From assembly GCF_001590685.1 (NCBI RefSeq), contig NZ_CP014616.1, positions 483,501-547,500 of the forward strand: a stretch of DNA of 64,000 bases. Reading direction: 5' to 3'. Under the pieces are notes generated by a model. The model made no database searches, was not told the origin of the DNA, and saw nothing but the letters and a program-made list of their open reading frames with translations. Positions 50,025 through 59,404 of the stretch are shown here, piece by piece. This stretch comes from Sporosarcina psychrophila. GTDB lineage: Bacteria > Bacillota > Bacilli > Bacillales_A > Planococcaceae. Both the position numbers and the translations under genes were made by a program. Positions within the stretch are counted from its first letter, which is position 1. Each line of letters begins with the position of its first letter.

Positions 50025-51504
50025 GACACGCTATAAATTACACTGGATTACAGCCATTATTGAAGTATTGAAGACAGCGAAAGATGCGATATTACCGATT
50101 ATTGTCCTCGTTTTTGCGAATGGACTGAATGATGTGGGATCTGGGAAATGGTATTTAGATTACTTATCCTTCATCATTTTCGGAGTCCTCATTATCGCTT
50201 TTTTCATCACAGGTATTATTAAGTGGAAACGTTTTGAATACTGGTTTGAAGATAATGAACTTCGAATCGAATATGGGTTATTTGTGAAAAAGAAACGCTA
50301 TATTCCGTTTGACCGAATTCAAAGCCTCGATTATACGGAAGGGATTTTGCACCGACCTTTCAAACTTGTCAAAGTGAAAGTGGAGACAGCAGGTAGCTCC
50401 TCTTCGAAAAAGTCGGAGGCAGAATTGACCGCGATTACGAAAGAGGCGGCAAGTAGAATTGAAATGGAAATAGCGCAGGCGAAAAGTGGTAAGAAGGAAA
50501 CTTTGCTGGAAAATGGAGAACTGCCAGAAATAATTCAAGCAGTGGAAGAACCGCAAAGGAAATCAGTTTTTACAATGTCATCGAAAGGTCTGCTTATCCT
50601 AGCGACTACATCAGGTGGGATTGGAATTATTCTTTCGGGCGTGGGGATCTTCTTATCGCAGTTTGCGGAGATGATACCGTTTCAATGGATGTATGAAGAG
50701 ATTTCAGGCTTCATCAAGTTCGGTCTTCTTATCGTTGCAATTGCTGTGTTTTTAGGATTCGTTTTTGTGTGGGGGATATCGGTTGCCATGACATTCCTGG
50801 CATATTACGGTTTTACTGTTTCACTTGAAAAAGAAGACATCGTTATTACGCGCGGTCTACTTGAGAAAAAACGGATGACAGTGCCGCTGAACAGGGTTCA
50901 AAGCGTACGTATTATTGAGAATCCTTTTAGGCAACTATTCGGCTACGCTGCTGTCGCAATTGATAGTGCGGGAGGAGGCGGAGCGGAAGGGGCGAAAATA
51001 AATTTATTTCCTTTGGTAAAAAAAGCGGATATCTATGGACCATTGAAAGAGATATTCCCGGATCTTATACTTGATGAACCGACGGAAAAACTGCCAGCAC
51101 GCGGCAAGCGCTTTTTCTATCGTAGCGATTTCCTATGGATGATTCCTGCGATCGGCGCATTGACATACTTTTTCTTTCCATACGGGTTGTTGTCACTTCT
51201 CATCGTACCGGTCATTGTCCTATTCGGATTATGGCAACATCGATCGGCTGCTTACGGGATATCGGGTAATCAGCTGACGATGCGATTCAGGAACCTTAGC
51301 CTTCAGACCGCTTTCTTGATGAAAAAAAGAATTCAATCGATGGAAATGAAACAAAACTACTTCCACAAACGAAAAAGTGTAGCCACATTAGCCACTAACA
51401 TCAAATCTGGTATGAGTACTTTTAGTGCACAAGTACATCATATGGAAGAGTCAGAAGCCGAGAAGCTGCTTTCGTGGTATGAGAAGAATTCGAAGGATGC
51501 TTGA
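50017..51504 (+). CDS. ydbT: Membrane multi-PH-domain protein YdbT-like
   Basis: About 495 residues with repeated bPH2 domains separated by membrane helix pairs: LRIEYGLFVKKKRYIPFDRI in the first, VITRGLLEKKRMTVPLNRVQ in the second, and a third near residue 420. Partner of YdbS. ATG 50017 follows GGTGGCGGAAG and lies inside ydbS; the longer frame from 49969 is rejected. The ydbR(cshA)-ydbS-ydbT order is as in B. subtilis. Confidence 0.9.
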   Translation: MSETRYKLHWITAIIEVLKTAKDAILPIIVLVFANGLNDVGSGKWYLDYLSFIIFGVLIIAFFITGIIKWKRFEYWFEDNELRIEYGLFVKKKRYIPFDRIQSLDYTEGILHRPFKLVKVKVETAGSSSSKKSEAELTAITKEAASRIEMEIAQAKSGKKETLLENGELPEIIQAVEEPQRKSVFTMSSKGLLILATTSGGIGIILSGVGIFLSQFAEMIPFQWMYEEISGFIKFGLLIVAIAVFLGFVFVWGISVAMTFLAYYGFTVSLEKEDIVITRGLLEKKRMTVPLNRVQSVRIIENPFRQLFGYAAVAIDSAGGGGAEGAKINLFPLVKKADIYGPLKEIFPDLILDEPTEKLPARGKRFFYRSDFLWMIPAIGALTYFFFPYGLLSLLIVPVIVLFGLWQHRSAAYGISGNQLTMRFRNLSLQTAFLMKKRIQSMEMKQNYFHKRKSVATLATNIKSGMSTFSAQVHHMEESEAEKLLSWYEKNSKDA

Positions 51505-51524
51505 TTCGCTTTCAATAGGTACAA

Positions 51525-51552
51525 AAAAGAGCAGGGATAACCCTGCTCTTTT
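51525..51552 (+). terminator. Terminator of ydbST
   Basis: Perfect stem AAAAGAGCAGGG / CCCTGCTCTTTT with loop ATAA; T run on one side, A run on the other. Confidence 0.9.
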
Positions 51553-51579
51553 AACTAAAGATAAGTTTTTCACCTGGAG

Positions 51580-51604
51580 CGGTGTCTAGACTCCGGCGTT
51601 TTCT
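51580..51604. repeat. Minimal derivative of the dispersed repeat
   Basis: GGTGTCTAGACTCCGGCGTTTTCTTT: both ends of the family with nearly everything between them lost. On the minus strand it starts right after the rhomboid stop codon. Confidence 0.6.
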
Positions 51605-52216
51605 TTATCTTTTTTTACTTTTCCAACTGACGATCCGTTTGGGATGAAAATAGCTAAGTCCTATTAAAAATCCGACGATTAACCCCGCAATATGGGCGGT
51701 CGCATTAATGTTGGGCTGGACATAGGTCATAACTATGCTGATAACAATAATTGGAAGGATAATCTGTCTTAGCTGCGGTAAGATATGCTTCGTATAATAG
51801 ACAAGTGCTCCAAATGCTCCGAGAATCCCAAAAACTGCACCACTTGCGCCGAGACTTTGATAGTTAGGGGCTTGTAGGAAAAATGTGGCAATATTAGCGA
51901 AAATGCCCGATAGCATATATATTGTCAGGAAGCGTGCCTTACCTGCGATTTTCTCAAGTTCAGGTCCGAAAATGAAAAGAGAGAACATATTAAACAGTAG
52001 ATGCATGATACCACCGTGAAGGAACATCGGTGTTAGAAGTCTCCACCATTCCCCGTCGGAGATAAGGAAGTTGACGCCGACGCCGGCGTATAATACTTGT
52101 GTCCCGATAACCGGGATGATCGTCACGAGATAAATAAGGATATTCAAAGCAAGGAAAAACGTCACCACCGGATAGAGGCGGATGTATTGCGAGAAGCTTT
52201 CTGTACGGCTAAACAT
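51605..52216 (-). CDS. ydcA: Rhomboid family intramembrane serine protease
   Basis: 203 residues with six helices. The catalytic Ser is in GASGAVFGILGAFG (GxSG) and the catalytic His in TAHIAGLIVGFLIG; the loop-1 region has WWRLLTPMFLHGG and the helix-2 pattern HLLFNMFSLFIFGPELE. It cleaves membrane proteins inside the bilayer. Only this gene and the Tex-flanking repeats interrupt the otherwise plus-strand block. ATG 52216 has a fair site (GAGGTGAAT). Gene symbol by position and similarity. Confidence 0.93.
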   Translation of the reverse strand: MFSRTESFSQYIRLYPVVTFFLALNILIYLVTIIPVIGTQVLYAGVGVNFLISDGEWWRLLTPMFLHGGIMHLLFNMFSLFIFGPELEKIAGKARFLTIYMLSGIFANIATFFLQAPNYQSLGASGAVFGILGAFGALVYYTKHILPQLRQIILPIIVISIVMTYVQPNINATAHIAGLIVGFLIGLSYFHPKRIVSWKSKKR

Positions 52217-52255
52217 GTATTCACCTCAATCTATGACTTCATTATACATATTTTA

Positions 52256-52285
52256 TCGTCTAGGCTCCAGTGCTTGATCAAGGTG
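52256..52285. repeat. Fragment of the dispersed repeat
   Basis: CGTCTAGGCTCCAGTGCTTG is the left end of the family; the right end is missing. It lies between the divergent rhomboid and acpS genes. Confidence 0.45.
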
Positions 52286-52324
52286 TCGACGATTTTTTTG
52301 CAAACTTTGGAAGGAGGAATTATT

Positions 52325-52678
52325 TTGATTGCAGGAATTGGGCTTGATATCGTCGAATTGGATAGAATCGCCAAGTTGGATGCTAGGTCTCCGAAATTCC
52401 GTATGCGCATTTTAACTATGGAAGAGCTGGAAATTTACGAATCGCACACGACTAATCGGCGAATAGAATTCCTTGCGGGTCGTTTTGCTGGGAAAGAAGC
52501 GTTTGCTAAAGCGAAAGGAACAGGAATTGGCACGCAGTGTAGTTTCTTGGATATCAGCATATTGCCTGAACTGAGTGGCAAACCGACTGTGTTTTTCAAA
52601 GGAGATTCAATCACTGGTTTCATATCTATAACTCATACGCGAACCGTAGCAGCAGCTCAAGTTATCCTTCTTGCATAA
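52325..52678 (+). CDS. acpS: Holo-acyl-carrier-protein synthase
   Basis: 117 residues. It transfers phosphopantetheine from CoA to acyl carrier protein. Metal/CoA motifs GIGLDIVELDRI and FAGKEAFAKAKGTGIG are intact, with SITHTRTVAAAQVI at the end. TTG 52325 follows GGAAGGAGGAAT; a longer frame from 52097 overlaps the divergent rhomboid gene and is rejected. Confidence 0.97.
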   Translation: MIAGIGLDIVELDRIAKLDARSPKFRMRILTMEELEIYESHTTNRRIEFLAGRFAGKEAFAKAKGTGIGTQCSFLDISILPELSGKPTVFFKGDSITGFISITHTRTVAAAQVILLA

Positions 52679-52736
52679 TTGTTCGTCCTTCCTCATAAGA
52701 TGACCTACCCGATTGAAATGAGAAAGGATGAACTGT

Positions 52737-53744
52737 ATGCGTAGCCGAATAGTTGCTCTTTTGTTAGTTGTAGTCATGGTAGTCCTTGCGGCATGTGGGT
52801 CGCCGTCGAAAGAGGATGTCATGAAGAAACTCAGTGGAAAGTGGAATGAAGCGAAGGGGTATGATTTGCAAGCGACCATGGAAATTAAGACTGGAGCCGA
52901 ACCGCGTTCATATGAGGTCGCTGTTTGGCATACGAAGCCGTCTTTCTATCGCGTTAATGTAACGCAGGCAGGAAGTAAGGATTCCCAGATGATTGTTCGT
53001 AATAAAGAAGGTGTTTTTGTTGTTACCCCATCACTCGGTAAGACCTACAAGTTCCAAAGTGACTGGCCTTCTCAAAATAGCCAGGCGTATTTAATAGGTG
53101 CGTTGTCGGAAGATATTAAAGCTGATAAAAATGCGACAATGACGGAAAAAGAGAAAACGTACGTCTTTGAAACGGCCACGAGAAATAACCATAAGAAGGT
53201 TTTGCCAACCCAGCAGATCCATATTGACAAAAAGACATTGCTACCAACGTATGTCTCCGTACTGGATGAAAACAAGGTGGAGAAGATTCGCATTACGTTC
53301 AATAAGATTACACTTGGCGTCGAACGAAAAGCTGGCGATTACAAAGTAGATATGGATGAGACGAATACAGGTAAAGAAACTGAACCAGCCGCGGATGATG
53401 AAGCAACAGGACTCTCAACGTATTATCCGTCAGTAGCTTGGGCGGATGGCACTCTTGTTGATGAAGAAATCGTGAAAATGGATAGCGGTACACGAACATT
53501 CATGACTTTTGGAGGAGAGAAAGAGTTCATTATTGTTCAAGAACCAGCAGTTAGAGCGGAAAATAAAATGGCAGTCTCCATTGAAGGTGATCCTGTCGAT
53601 CTTGGATTTACTGTTGCAGCCCTTACGGAAAATTCGATTCGTTGGGAAAGTGGAGGCGTTTCATTCTTCATCGCATCCGATAATTTGACGCAAGATGAAC
53701 TGATTGAAGTAGCAGGATCGATGCAAGTGGAGGGGATGAAATAA
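52737..53744 (+). CDS. ydcC: Outer-surface lipoprotein, LolA-like fold (YdcC/GerS-like)
   Basis: About 335 residues with a lipoprotein signal peptide (IVALLLVVVMVVLAAC, lipobox LAAC). The remainder is beta-rich, LolA/DUF4367-like (EVAVWHTKPSFYRV; MIVRNKEGVFVVTPSLGKTY). B. subtilis YdcC is a sporulation-linked lipoprotein at this position. ATG 52737 fits AAAGGA better than ATG 52728. Exported to the outer membrane leaflet; partner unknown. Confidence 0.88.
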   Translation: MRSRIVALLLVVVMVVLAACGSPSKEDVMKKLSGKWNEAKGYDLQATMEIKTGAEPRSYEVAVWHTKPSFYRVNVTQAGSKDSQMIVRNKEGVFVVTPSLGKTYKFQSDWPSQNSQAYLIGALSEDIKADKNATMTEKEKTYVFETATRNNHKKVLPTQQIHIDKKTLLPTYVSVLDENKVEKIRITFNKITLGVERKAGDYKVDMDETNTGKETEPAADDEATGLSTYYPSVAWADGTLVDEEIVKMDSGTRTFMTFGGEKEFIIVQEPAVRAENKMAVSIEGDPVDLGFTVAALTENSIRWESGGVSFFIASDNLTQDELIEVAGSMQVEGMK

Positions 53745-53817
53745 TATAACTAAGGTTGACGAAGAAAGGGCAAGGGATGGATAATGGAGAGTACTACAGT
53801 ACAAATGAGGGATTGTT

Positions 53818-54957
53818 ATGGAAGACTCTATTCATTATCGGCCAACACAAGCCATCGTCGATCTAGCTGCGATTCGGGCCAATGTTCGGAATTTAAAAGA
53901 TTATTTGGGAAGTGAAACCGCAGTAATTGCAGTTGTGAAAGCAGACGGTTACGGCCACGGTGAAGTTGAAGTGGCTCAAGCTGCTTTTGAAGCTGGTGCA
54001 GAAATGGTCTCGGTGGCAACACCTGCCGAGGCGATACGACTCCGAATGGCTGGTATTAGTGGGGACATTCTTGTCATGGGACCGTCACCGCTTGTATTTG
54101 CTGAAAAAGCAGCCGAATTGGGGATTATACTAACCGTTTCGAGTGCTGAGTGGTTGCAATCGGCATTAGACGTTAGCGAAAAATTCATGCAACAATTGAA
54201 GATTCATGTAAAGATTGACAGTGGAATGGGTAGAATCGGATTGAGAGATGAGGGGGCGCTTCGGTCCCTTATGTCGGTCGTAAATAGTACTAAACAAGTG
54301 CTACTGGACGGTATCTTCACACACTTCGCTTGTGCTGATGAAGAAAACACTGAAAACACAGAAGAACAATTTATTAAGTTCATGAGGTTAGTGCAGACGC
54401 TGTCGGAAAAACCACGACTTGTTCACGCATCGAATAGCGCGGCGTCCCTCCTCTATCCCGAATATGCGCTTGATGCAGTCCGTTTCGGAATCGGACTTTA
54501 TGGCATCGCGCCTTCGGAATATGTAGGAGGGAAATTGCCGTTTCGTCTTGAAAGATCATTGCGAATCGAAAGCGAACTTGCTTATGTAAAGTTGTTGGAG
54601 GTGGGCAATCGAATCAGTTATGGCGGTACCTATGTAACTTCGAGTGCAGAATGGATCGGCACAATCCCGATTGGTTATGCAGATGGTTTGAGACGTGGTC
54701 TGCGCGGACAGGAAGTACTCATTGATGGAGAACGAATGCCTATTATTGGAACCATCTGCATGGATCAATGCATGGTGAAGCTTCCGCGAGAACTGGCGGT
54801 TGGCGAAAAAGTTGTTCTAATAGGTCGTCAAGATAAAGAAGAAGTTACGATGGAGGAGTGGGCGGAGCGACTCGGCACGATTCCATATGAAATTGCTGTT
54901 TCCATTGCGAAGCGAGTACCGAGAATATACACAGGGAAAGATGGACAGAATATATAA
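53818..54957 (+). CDS. alr: Alanine racemase
   Basis: 379 residues, fold-type III PLP enzyme making D-Ala for the wall. PLP Lys41 is in VVKADGYGHG; the second catalytic Tyr is in RISYGGTYV; IPIGYADGLRRGL and TICMDQCMV are family marks. ATG 53818 follows GAGGGATTG. Feeds Ddl 9 kb away. It is 74 bp after ydcC, same strand. Confidence 0.97.
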   Translation: MEDSIHYRPTQAIVDLAAIRANVRNLKDYLGSETAVIAVVKADGYGHGEVEVAQAAFEAGAEMVSVATPAEAIRLRMAGISGDILVMGPSPLVFAEKAAELGIILTVSSAEWLQSALDVSEKFMQQLKIHVKIDSGMGRIGLRDEGALRSLMSVVNSTKQVLLDGIFTHFACADEENTENTEEQFIKFMRLVQTLSEKPRLVHASNSAASLLYPEYALDAVRFGIGLYGIAPSEYVGGKLPFRLERSLRIESELAYVKLLEVGNRISYGGTYVTSSAEWIGTIPIGYADGLRRGLRGQEVLIDGERMPIIGTICMDQCMVKLPRELAVGEKVVLIGRQDKEEVTMEEWAERLGTIPYEIAVSIAKRVPRIYTGKDGQNI

Positions 54958-55100
54958 TATTCGCACATTCGACAAAAAAACCTAGCAGCTTTGCAGAATC
55001 CTGTCAATAAAATTCCTTTCGTGTCTTCTCATTGTCGGTATACAATGGTAAGATGGACTTGTATTGAAATGAGGGAACGGTTTTGTCGGAGGTGCTAACG

Positions 55101-55382
55101 TTGCGTGCAAATAAAAACTTTAAAGAAGTTATTGTTAAAATTCCGAAACGGATGCTGAATGAAAATGAACATACGGTCGTTCATCAGGAACTGGACCGTG
55201 GTGATTTCGTTTATATTTCGACAAAGCGATATGTAACTGACTATGAATCGGATACGATCAGGGAAGAGATGATGAACGGTTATCTCGAAATGTCGCAAAT
55301 CAACCTTAGAATCGCCACGGAATGCTTGCATGTGGAATTTGAAGCCCAGCATACGGTAGAACGTCTCGTAAGCGGAGGATGA
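55101..55382 (+). CDS. ndoAI: EndoAI/MazE-type antitoxin
   Basis: 93 residues, the same size as B. subtilis EndoAI. The C-terminal half is typical ([34 protein letters not shown]) and binds the toxin. The N-terminal ribbon-helix-helix part ([12 protein letters not shown]) is more diverged. TTG 55101 is 7 bases after GGAGGT; TTG 55083 is not supported. Four bp before the toxin gene. Confidence 0.92.
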   Translation: MRANKNFKEVIVKIPKRMLNENEHTVVHQELDRGDFVYISTKRYVTDYESDTIREEMMNGYLEMSQINLRIATECLHVEFEAQHTVERLVSGG

Positions 55383-55386
55383 AAAG

Positions 55387-55737
55387 TTGGCAATAAAACG
55401 TGGAGACGTCTTTTTTGCAGATCTGTCGCCTGTTGTTGGTTCTGAACAGGGAGGTACGAGACCGGTCCTTGTCATCCAAAATGATATTGGAAATCGGTTT
55501 AGTCCGACGGTAATTATTGCGGCAATCACTGCGCAAATTCAAAAAGCGAAATTGCCTACACATGTTGAAATTGATGCGGTACGATACGGCTTCGAGCGGG
55601 ATTCGGTTATTCTGCTCGAGCAGGTCCGCACAATCGACAAGTCGAGGCTTACAGATAAGATTACGCATCTAGATGAATTTTTGATGGAACAGGTCGATGA
55701 AGCGCTCGAAGTAAGTTTCGGCCTCATCAAATTCTGA
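55387..55737 (+). CDS. ndoA: EndoA/MazF-type endoribonuclease toxin
   Basis: 116 residues. It cleaves mRNA at short sequences (UACAU in B. subtilis). Catalytic Arg25 ([10 protein letters not shown]) and Thr48 (AAITAQ) are at the known positions. TTG 55387 follows GCGGAGGATG. Together with ndoAI it sits directly upstream of the sigma-B operon, as in many Firmicutes. Confidence 0.97.
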   Translation: MAIKRGDVFFADLSPVVGSEQGGTRPVLVIQNDIGNRFSPTVIIAAITAQIQKAKLPTHVEIDAVRYGFERDSVILLEQVRTIDKSRLTDKITHLDEFLMEQVDEALEVSFGLIKF

Positions 55738-55751
55738 GCATACATATAAGA

Positions 55752-55788
55752 AAAAACACCATGGATTCGTTTCTGTGGTGTTCTTTTC
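55752..55788 (+). terminator. Terminator after ndoA
   Basis: AACACCA / TGGTGTT around a 14-nt loop, then CTTTTC. Moderate strength; some read-through into the rsb operon is possible. Confidence 0.55.
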
Positions 55789-55907
55789 ATTGCAGTCACT
55801 TTTCCGTTACCTAAGTAATATGACAAAAAGAGTGTATTGCATCACTCTTTTCGTTACAATGAAGATACGTAAATTTGGAATTCACAAGGAGGCTTATTGG
55901 AACAATT

Positions 55908-56738
55908 ATGAGTATTCAACTGGTGGAAGGCGTAAACGAAAATATTAATGAAATTATTGAACGATGGCAATTACTAATGAAGGATGAAAAGGGAGAGAAG
56001 TTTTTTCATTTCATGCCTGAACAACTTGTAGAAAAGACGAGTAGTGAGTTTGCGGCACTGATGACATCGAATATTTATGAACAAGACATTGTCAATACTG
56101 AGAAGTTGAAGGAATTTACTGTGAAGGTTGTCCGGTTTGGTTGGTCTATTAAATTTGTAAATAAAGCGATTGATAACTTTTCGAAAATTGTTTTCGAATT
56201 ATTGGAGGAAAAAGGGGTTATTGAACAAAGTAATTTACGGTTTTATATGACACTTTTCGATAATTGGATTTTGCCTTTACGCGAAAGTATCATAGAAGCC
56301 TATTCCGTGGAATGGGAACGGACCGTCAGTTTGCAGAAAATCGCCTTGCAGGAACTGTCGGCTTCATTGATACCGGTTTTCGAAAAGATATCAGTAATGC
56401 CGCTTGTCGGTACGATCGATACCGAGCGGGCAAAATTAATTATGGAAAACTTACTGGAAGGTGTAGTAAAGCAGCGCGCCGAAGTAGTACTTCTTGATAT
56501 TACCGGTGTACCAGTCGTGGATACAATGGTCGCCCATCATATCATTCAGGCGGCGGATGCAGTCCGTCTTGTCGGAGCAAAATGTATGCTGGTTGGAATT
56601 CGGCCGGAAATTGCCCAAACCATCGTTACGCTTGGTATTAACTTGAATGATTTCACAACAACTAGCACGTTGCAGCGCGGAATGCAGGAGGCACTTGGAC
56701 TGACGAACCGGACAGTAGTGGAGGTTGAACAATCATGA
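55908..56738 (+). CDS. rsbRA: Stressosome protein RsbRA
   Basis: About 276 residues. An N-terminal non-haem globin domain (about 1-140) is followed by a STAS domain. The two phosphorylated threonines of the family appear in [12 protein letters not shown] and [11 protein letters not shown] (residue 206 for the latter). It forms the stressosome with RsbS and RsbT. ATG 55908 is 15 bases from the nearest GGAGG, an unusually long gap; no better start exists in the frame. It overlaps rsbS (ATGA). Confidence 0.94.
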   Translation: MSIQLVEGVNENINEIIERWQLLMKDEKGEKFFHFMPEQLVEKTSSEFAALMTSNIYEQDIVNTEKLKEFTVKVVRFGWSIKFVNKAIDNFSKIVFELLEEKGVIEQSNLRFYMTLFDNWILPLRESIIEAYSVEWERTVSLQKIALQELSASLIPVFEKISVMPLVGTIDTERAKLIMENLLEGVVKQRAEVVLLDITGVPVVDTMVAHHIIQAADAVRLVGAKCMLVGIRPEIAQTIVTLGINLNDFTTTSTLQRGMQEALGLTNRTVVEVEQS

Positions 56739-57097
56739 ATATGAGAATTCCAATTTTGAAATTAAATGACACATTAATTGTTTCTGTTCAATGGGAACTT
56801 GACGATCAGACGGCCCTCCAGTTTCAAGAGGATTTATTGAGGAAGATGCATGAAACGACGGCAAGAGGTGTTGTGATTGATTTGACACCAATTGATTTCA
56901 TCGATTCTTTTATTGCAAAAGTGTTGGGAGATGTTATCAGTATGTCTGGTTTAATGGGGGCGAAAGTCGTCATTACTGGTATTCAGCCTGCCGTTGCAAT
57001 TACGCTTATCGAACTTGGGATTCGTTTGGAGAATGTTTTGACGGCACTCGATCTCGAAAACGGATTGGACAAACTGCGTAAAGAATTGGAGGCCTAA
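56735..57097 (+). CDS. rsbS: Stressosome scaffold RsbS
   Basis: 120 residues, a single STAS domain. Phosphosite Ser58 lies in [16 protein letters not shown] (B. subtilis Ser59). When phosphorylated by RsbT it releases RsbT. Coupled to rsbRA by ATGA overlap, 2 bp before rsbT. Confidence 0.96.
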   Translation: MNMRIPILKLNDTLIVSVQWELDDQTALQFQEDLLRKMHETTARGVVIDLTPIDFIDSFIAKVLGDVISMSGLMGAKVVITGIQPAVAITLIELGIRLENVLTALDLENGLDKLRKELEA

Positions 57098-57099
57098 CA

Positions 57100-57501
57100 A
57101 TGGAGTACTGGTCTTCTGTAGACATATACACGGAGTGGGACATTGTTGCTGCCCGCCAGTTGGGCCGGAATGAAGCGAAGAAGTCCGGCTTCGGTACGGT
57201 CGATCAGGCACGTATCACAACGGCAATTAGTGAATTAGCACGTAATATCTATTTATACGCTGGAAAAGGTAAGATAGAAATAAAGCGGTTGTCTGAAAAT
57301 GACCTGTACGGAATTACGATTATAGCTTCGGATAATGGCCCGGGAATTTCGGACATGCGTAAGGTGATGGAAGACGGATACTCGACTTCTGGAGGACTTG
57401 GTGCAGGTATGCCGGGCGTTAGAAGGCTTATGGATGAATTTAAAGTGGACACGGAGCCTGGAGTAGGAACAACGATCACTACTACAAAATGGCTCCGATG
57501 A
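57100..57501 (+). CDS. rsbT: Serine kinase / RsbU activator RsbT
   Basis: 133 residues, GHKL-type ATPase fold: N box ISELARNIYLYAG, G1 DNGPGIS, and GGLGAGMPGVRRLMDEF. Phosphorylates RsbS and RsbR in the stressosome, then activates RsbU. ATG 57100 follows GGAGGC. Confidence 0.97.
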   Translation: MEYWSSVDIYTEWDIVAARQLGRNEAKKSGFGTVDQARITTAISELARNIYLYAGKGKIEIKRLSENDLYGITIIASDNGPGISDMRKVMEDGYSTSGGLGAGMPGVRRLMDEFKVDTEPGVGTTITTTKWLR

Positions 57502-57515
57502 GGAGATGATGATGG

Positions 57516-58529
57516 ATGCCTCTGGAAGTTGGGAAGCAGTATAAAGAAATATTGAAGCAATATGTAGATGGACAAAATGAAGAAGATCTTTATGTAGGAC
57601 AACAATTTAGCAGGCGATTCATAGAAAAGGATATATCGCCCGAAGACGTTATCAGTATCCATAAAACAGCACTCACTGAAGTCTTGCCGGATATGCCGGA
57701 AAAACTATGGCACTCGTTTGACTTTTTGATTGAAATGATGATTCATTACGGGCTTGCGCTTAGGGAGCATCAGAGTCTCATTCAAAAACAGGAAGAAATT
57801 CAGATTGAAATGAATGTAGCGGCAAAAGTACAAGATACGCTTCTGAAAACGAGGAAACCAGATTTTAAAGAGCTTGATATTGGATTTGTAACAGAGCCGG
57901 CTAAGCAAATGAGCGGGGACTATATTTATTTCCTGAATGATAATAGTTACGAAGCAGGTGTGGCTGTAGCTGATGTTATCGGAAAAGGGATTCCGGCGGC
58001 ACTTTGCATGTCAATGATCAAGTTTGGAATGGACGGTTTGCAGAACGAAAATACAAGTCCGAGGAATGTCCTTGATATTGTTAACAGGATTGTGGAAAAA
58101 AGTGTAGATGATTCGATGTTCATTTCTATGTTTTATGGAAAGTATGATGCAAGGGACTCTAGTTTTTCATATGCTACCGCGGGACATGAACCTGCCCTCC
58201 TGTATAAGGCGGCGACGGGGGAATTTACGGAACTTCATGCAAAAGGACTTCTCCTTGGTGTTCATCCAAATGTCGTCTATGAAGAGAAATCAGTCCTTCT
58301 GGAAGAAGGCGACTTTATCGCGATGATGACGGATGGTGTTACCGAAGTAAGAACGGATACTGGTTTCATAGATGATGAAGTCATCAAATTGATCTTGTCG
58401 GAAGTGAAAGACGAACCTGCACAAACAATTGCTGATACAGTATACCAAAGGCTAGCGTATCTCCAAAACTTTCATTTACGCGATGATTTTACGATTGTTA
58501 TTTTTAAAAAAGAGAACGATAAGGTTTAA
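57516..58529 (+). CDS. rsbU: Environmental stress phosphatase RsbU
   Basis: 337 residues. An N-terminal RsbT-binding helical domain (about 1-110), then a PP2C/SpoIIE phosphatase: SGDYIYFL, VADVIGKGIPAAL, ATAGHEPALLY and MTDGVTEVRT carry the metal-binding Asp residues. It dephosphorylates RsbV-P. ATG 57516 follows GAGGAGATG. Its stop codon lies inside the sigma-B promoter of rsbV. Confidence 0.97.
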   Translation: MPLEVGKQYKEILKQYVDGQNEEDLYVGQQFSRRFIEKDISPEDVISIHKTALTEVLPDMPEKLWHSFDFLIEMMIHYGLALREHQSLIQKQEEIQIEMNVAAKVQDTLLKTRKPDFKELDIGFVTEPAKQMSGDYIYFLNDNSYEAGVAVADVIGKGIPAALCMSMIKFGMDGLQNENTSPRNVLDIVNRIVEKSVDDSMFISMFYGKYDARDSSFSYATAGHEPALLYKAATGEFTELHAKGLLLGVHPNVVYEEKSVLLEEGDFIAMMTDGVTEVRTDTGFIDDEVIKLILSEVKDEPAQTIADTVYQRLAYLQNFHLRDDFTIVIFKKENDKV

Positions 58530-58548
58530 GATTTTATGAAAAGGGTAT
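58524..58548 (+). promoter_or_regulatory. Sigma-B promoter of rsbV-rsbW-sigB-rsbX
   Basis: GTTTAA (58524-58529), 13-nt spacer, GGGTAT (58543-58548): a perfect match to the known consensus, at the same operon position as the autoregulatory promoter in B. subtilis. The rsbU TAA is part of the -35. Confidence 0.92.
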
Positions 58549-58596
58549 ATGTATCTCTACTATGCTATTTTAAAAAAAGAAATTCGGGGTGTAATT

Positions 58597-58938
58597 ATGA
58601 ATTTGCAAGTCGACTTAGTGGAAGAAAATAGTGTTCAACGATTTAAAATTGTTGGCGAAATTGATGCGTTTACAGCACCGAAATTAAAAGAGTGTCTTGC
58701 ATCAGCAGAAAATGTGGAAAACATGCAAGCTGAATTAGACTTATCTGAAGTTGGATATATGGACAGCACTGGGCTTGGTATTTTTGTCGGGTTCTATAAA
58801 GCTGTCAAGGCTAATGGAGGGCATGTGAAGATAGTTGGTGTAAACACTCGTTTAAAAAGATTATTCGAAATAACTGGTTTAGCTGAAGTTATGGATATCG
58901 TAATGGAAGAAAGTAGGGACAGAGATGCAACCGTATGA
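58597..58938 (+). CDS. rsbV: Anti-anti-sigma factor RsbV
   Basis: 113 residues, STAS domain. Phosphosite Ser57 is in YMDSTGLGIFVGF. Unphosphorylated RsbV binds RsbW and frees SigB. ATG 58597 follows CGGGGTG; the frame upstream to 58549 is rejected since it lies at the promoter start. It overlaps rsbW by 14 bp. Confidence 0.97.
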   Translation: MNLQVDLVEENSVQRFKIVGEIDAFTAPKLKECLASAENVENMQAELDLSEVGYMDSTGLGIFVGFYKAVKANGGHVKIVGVNTRLKRLFEITGLAEVMDIVMEESRDRDATV

Positions 58939-59404
58939 TTATATTGAAATCAAGGTTCCCGCAAAAGCACAATATGTTGGAGTTGCTCGACTCGCGATTT
59001 CAGGACTGGCAAGCCGACTTGGTTTTACTTATGATGAAATTGAAGATTTAAAGATTGCCTCGAGCGAAGCGATTACTAATGCAGTTCAGCATGCATATAA
59101 AGAGGATGATGAAGGGGAAGTTGTAGTTGGTTGTGCTCTTTTTGTGGACAAATTAGAAATTATGGTCGCGGATCATGGGAAAAGTTTTGATTTTGAGGAA
59201 ACGAAGAAACGCGTAGGACCATACAATGAACAGGAAGAAGTTCAATTTCTTCGTGAAGGCGGACTAGGCCTCTATTTAATGGAGACACTGATGGATGATG
59301 TAAAAGTGCTTCATGAGGAGGGTGTGACAGTCTTTATGACTAAATATCTCGGTGGAGAGCGGGGGGATGAGGATGTCGATGTCGAAAGAACCATCTCCTC
59401 TTGA
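58925..59404 (+). CDS. rsbW: Anti-sigma-B factor / serine kinase RsbW
   Basis: 159 residues, GHKL fold: N box ASSEAITNAVQHAYK, G1 VADHGKSFD, G2 GGLGLYLMETLMDDV. Binds SigB or phosphorylates RsbV. It overlaps both rsbV and sigB, which fixes stoichiometry by coupling. Confidence 0.97.
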   Translation: MQPYDYIEIKVPAKAQYVGVARLAISGLASRLGFTYDEIEDLKIASSEAITNAVQHAYKEDDEGEVVVGCALFVDKLEIMVADHGKSFDFEETKKRVGPYNEQEEVQFLREGGLGLYLMETLMDDVKVLHEEGVTVFMTKYLGGERGDEDVDVERTISS

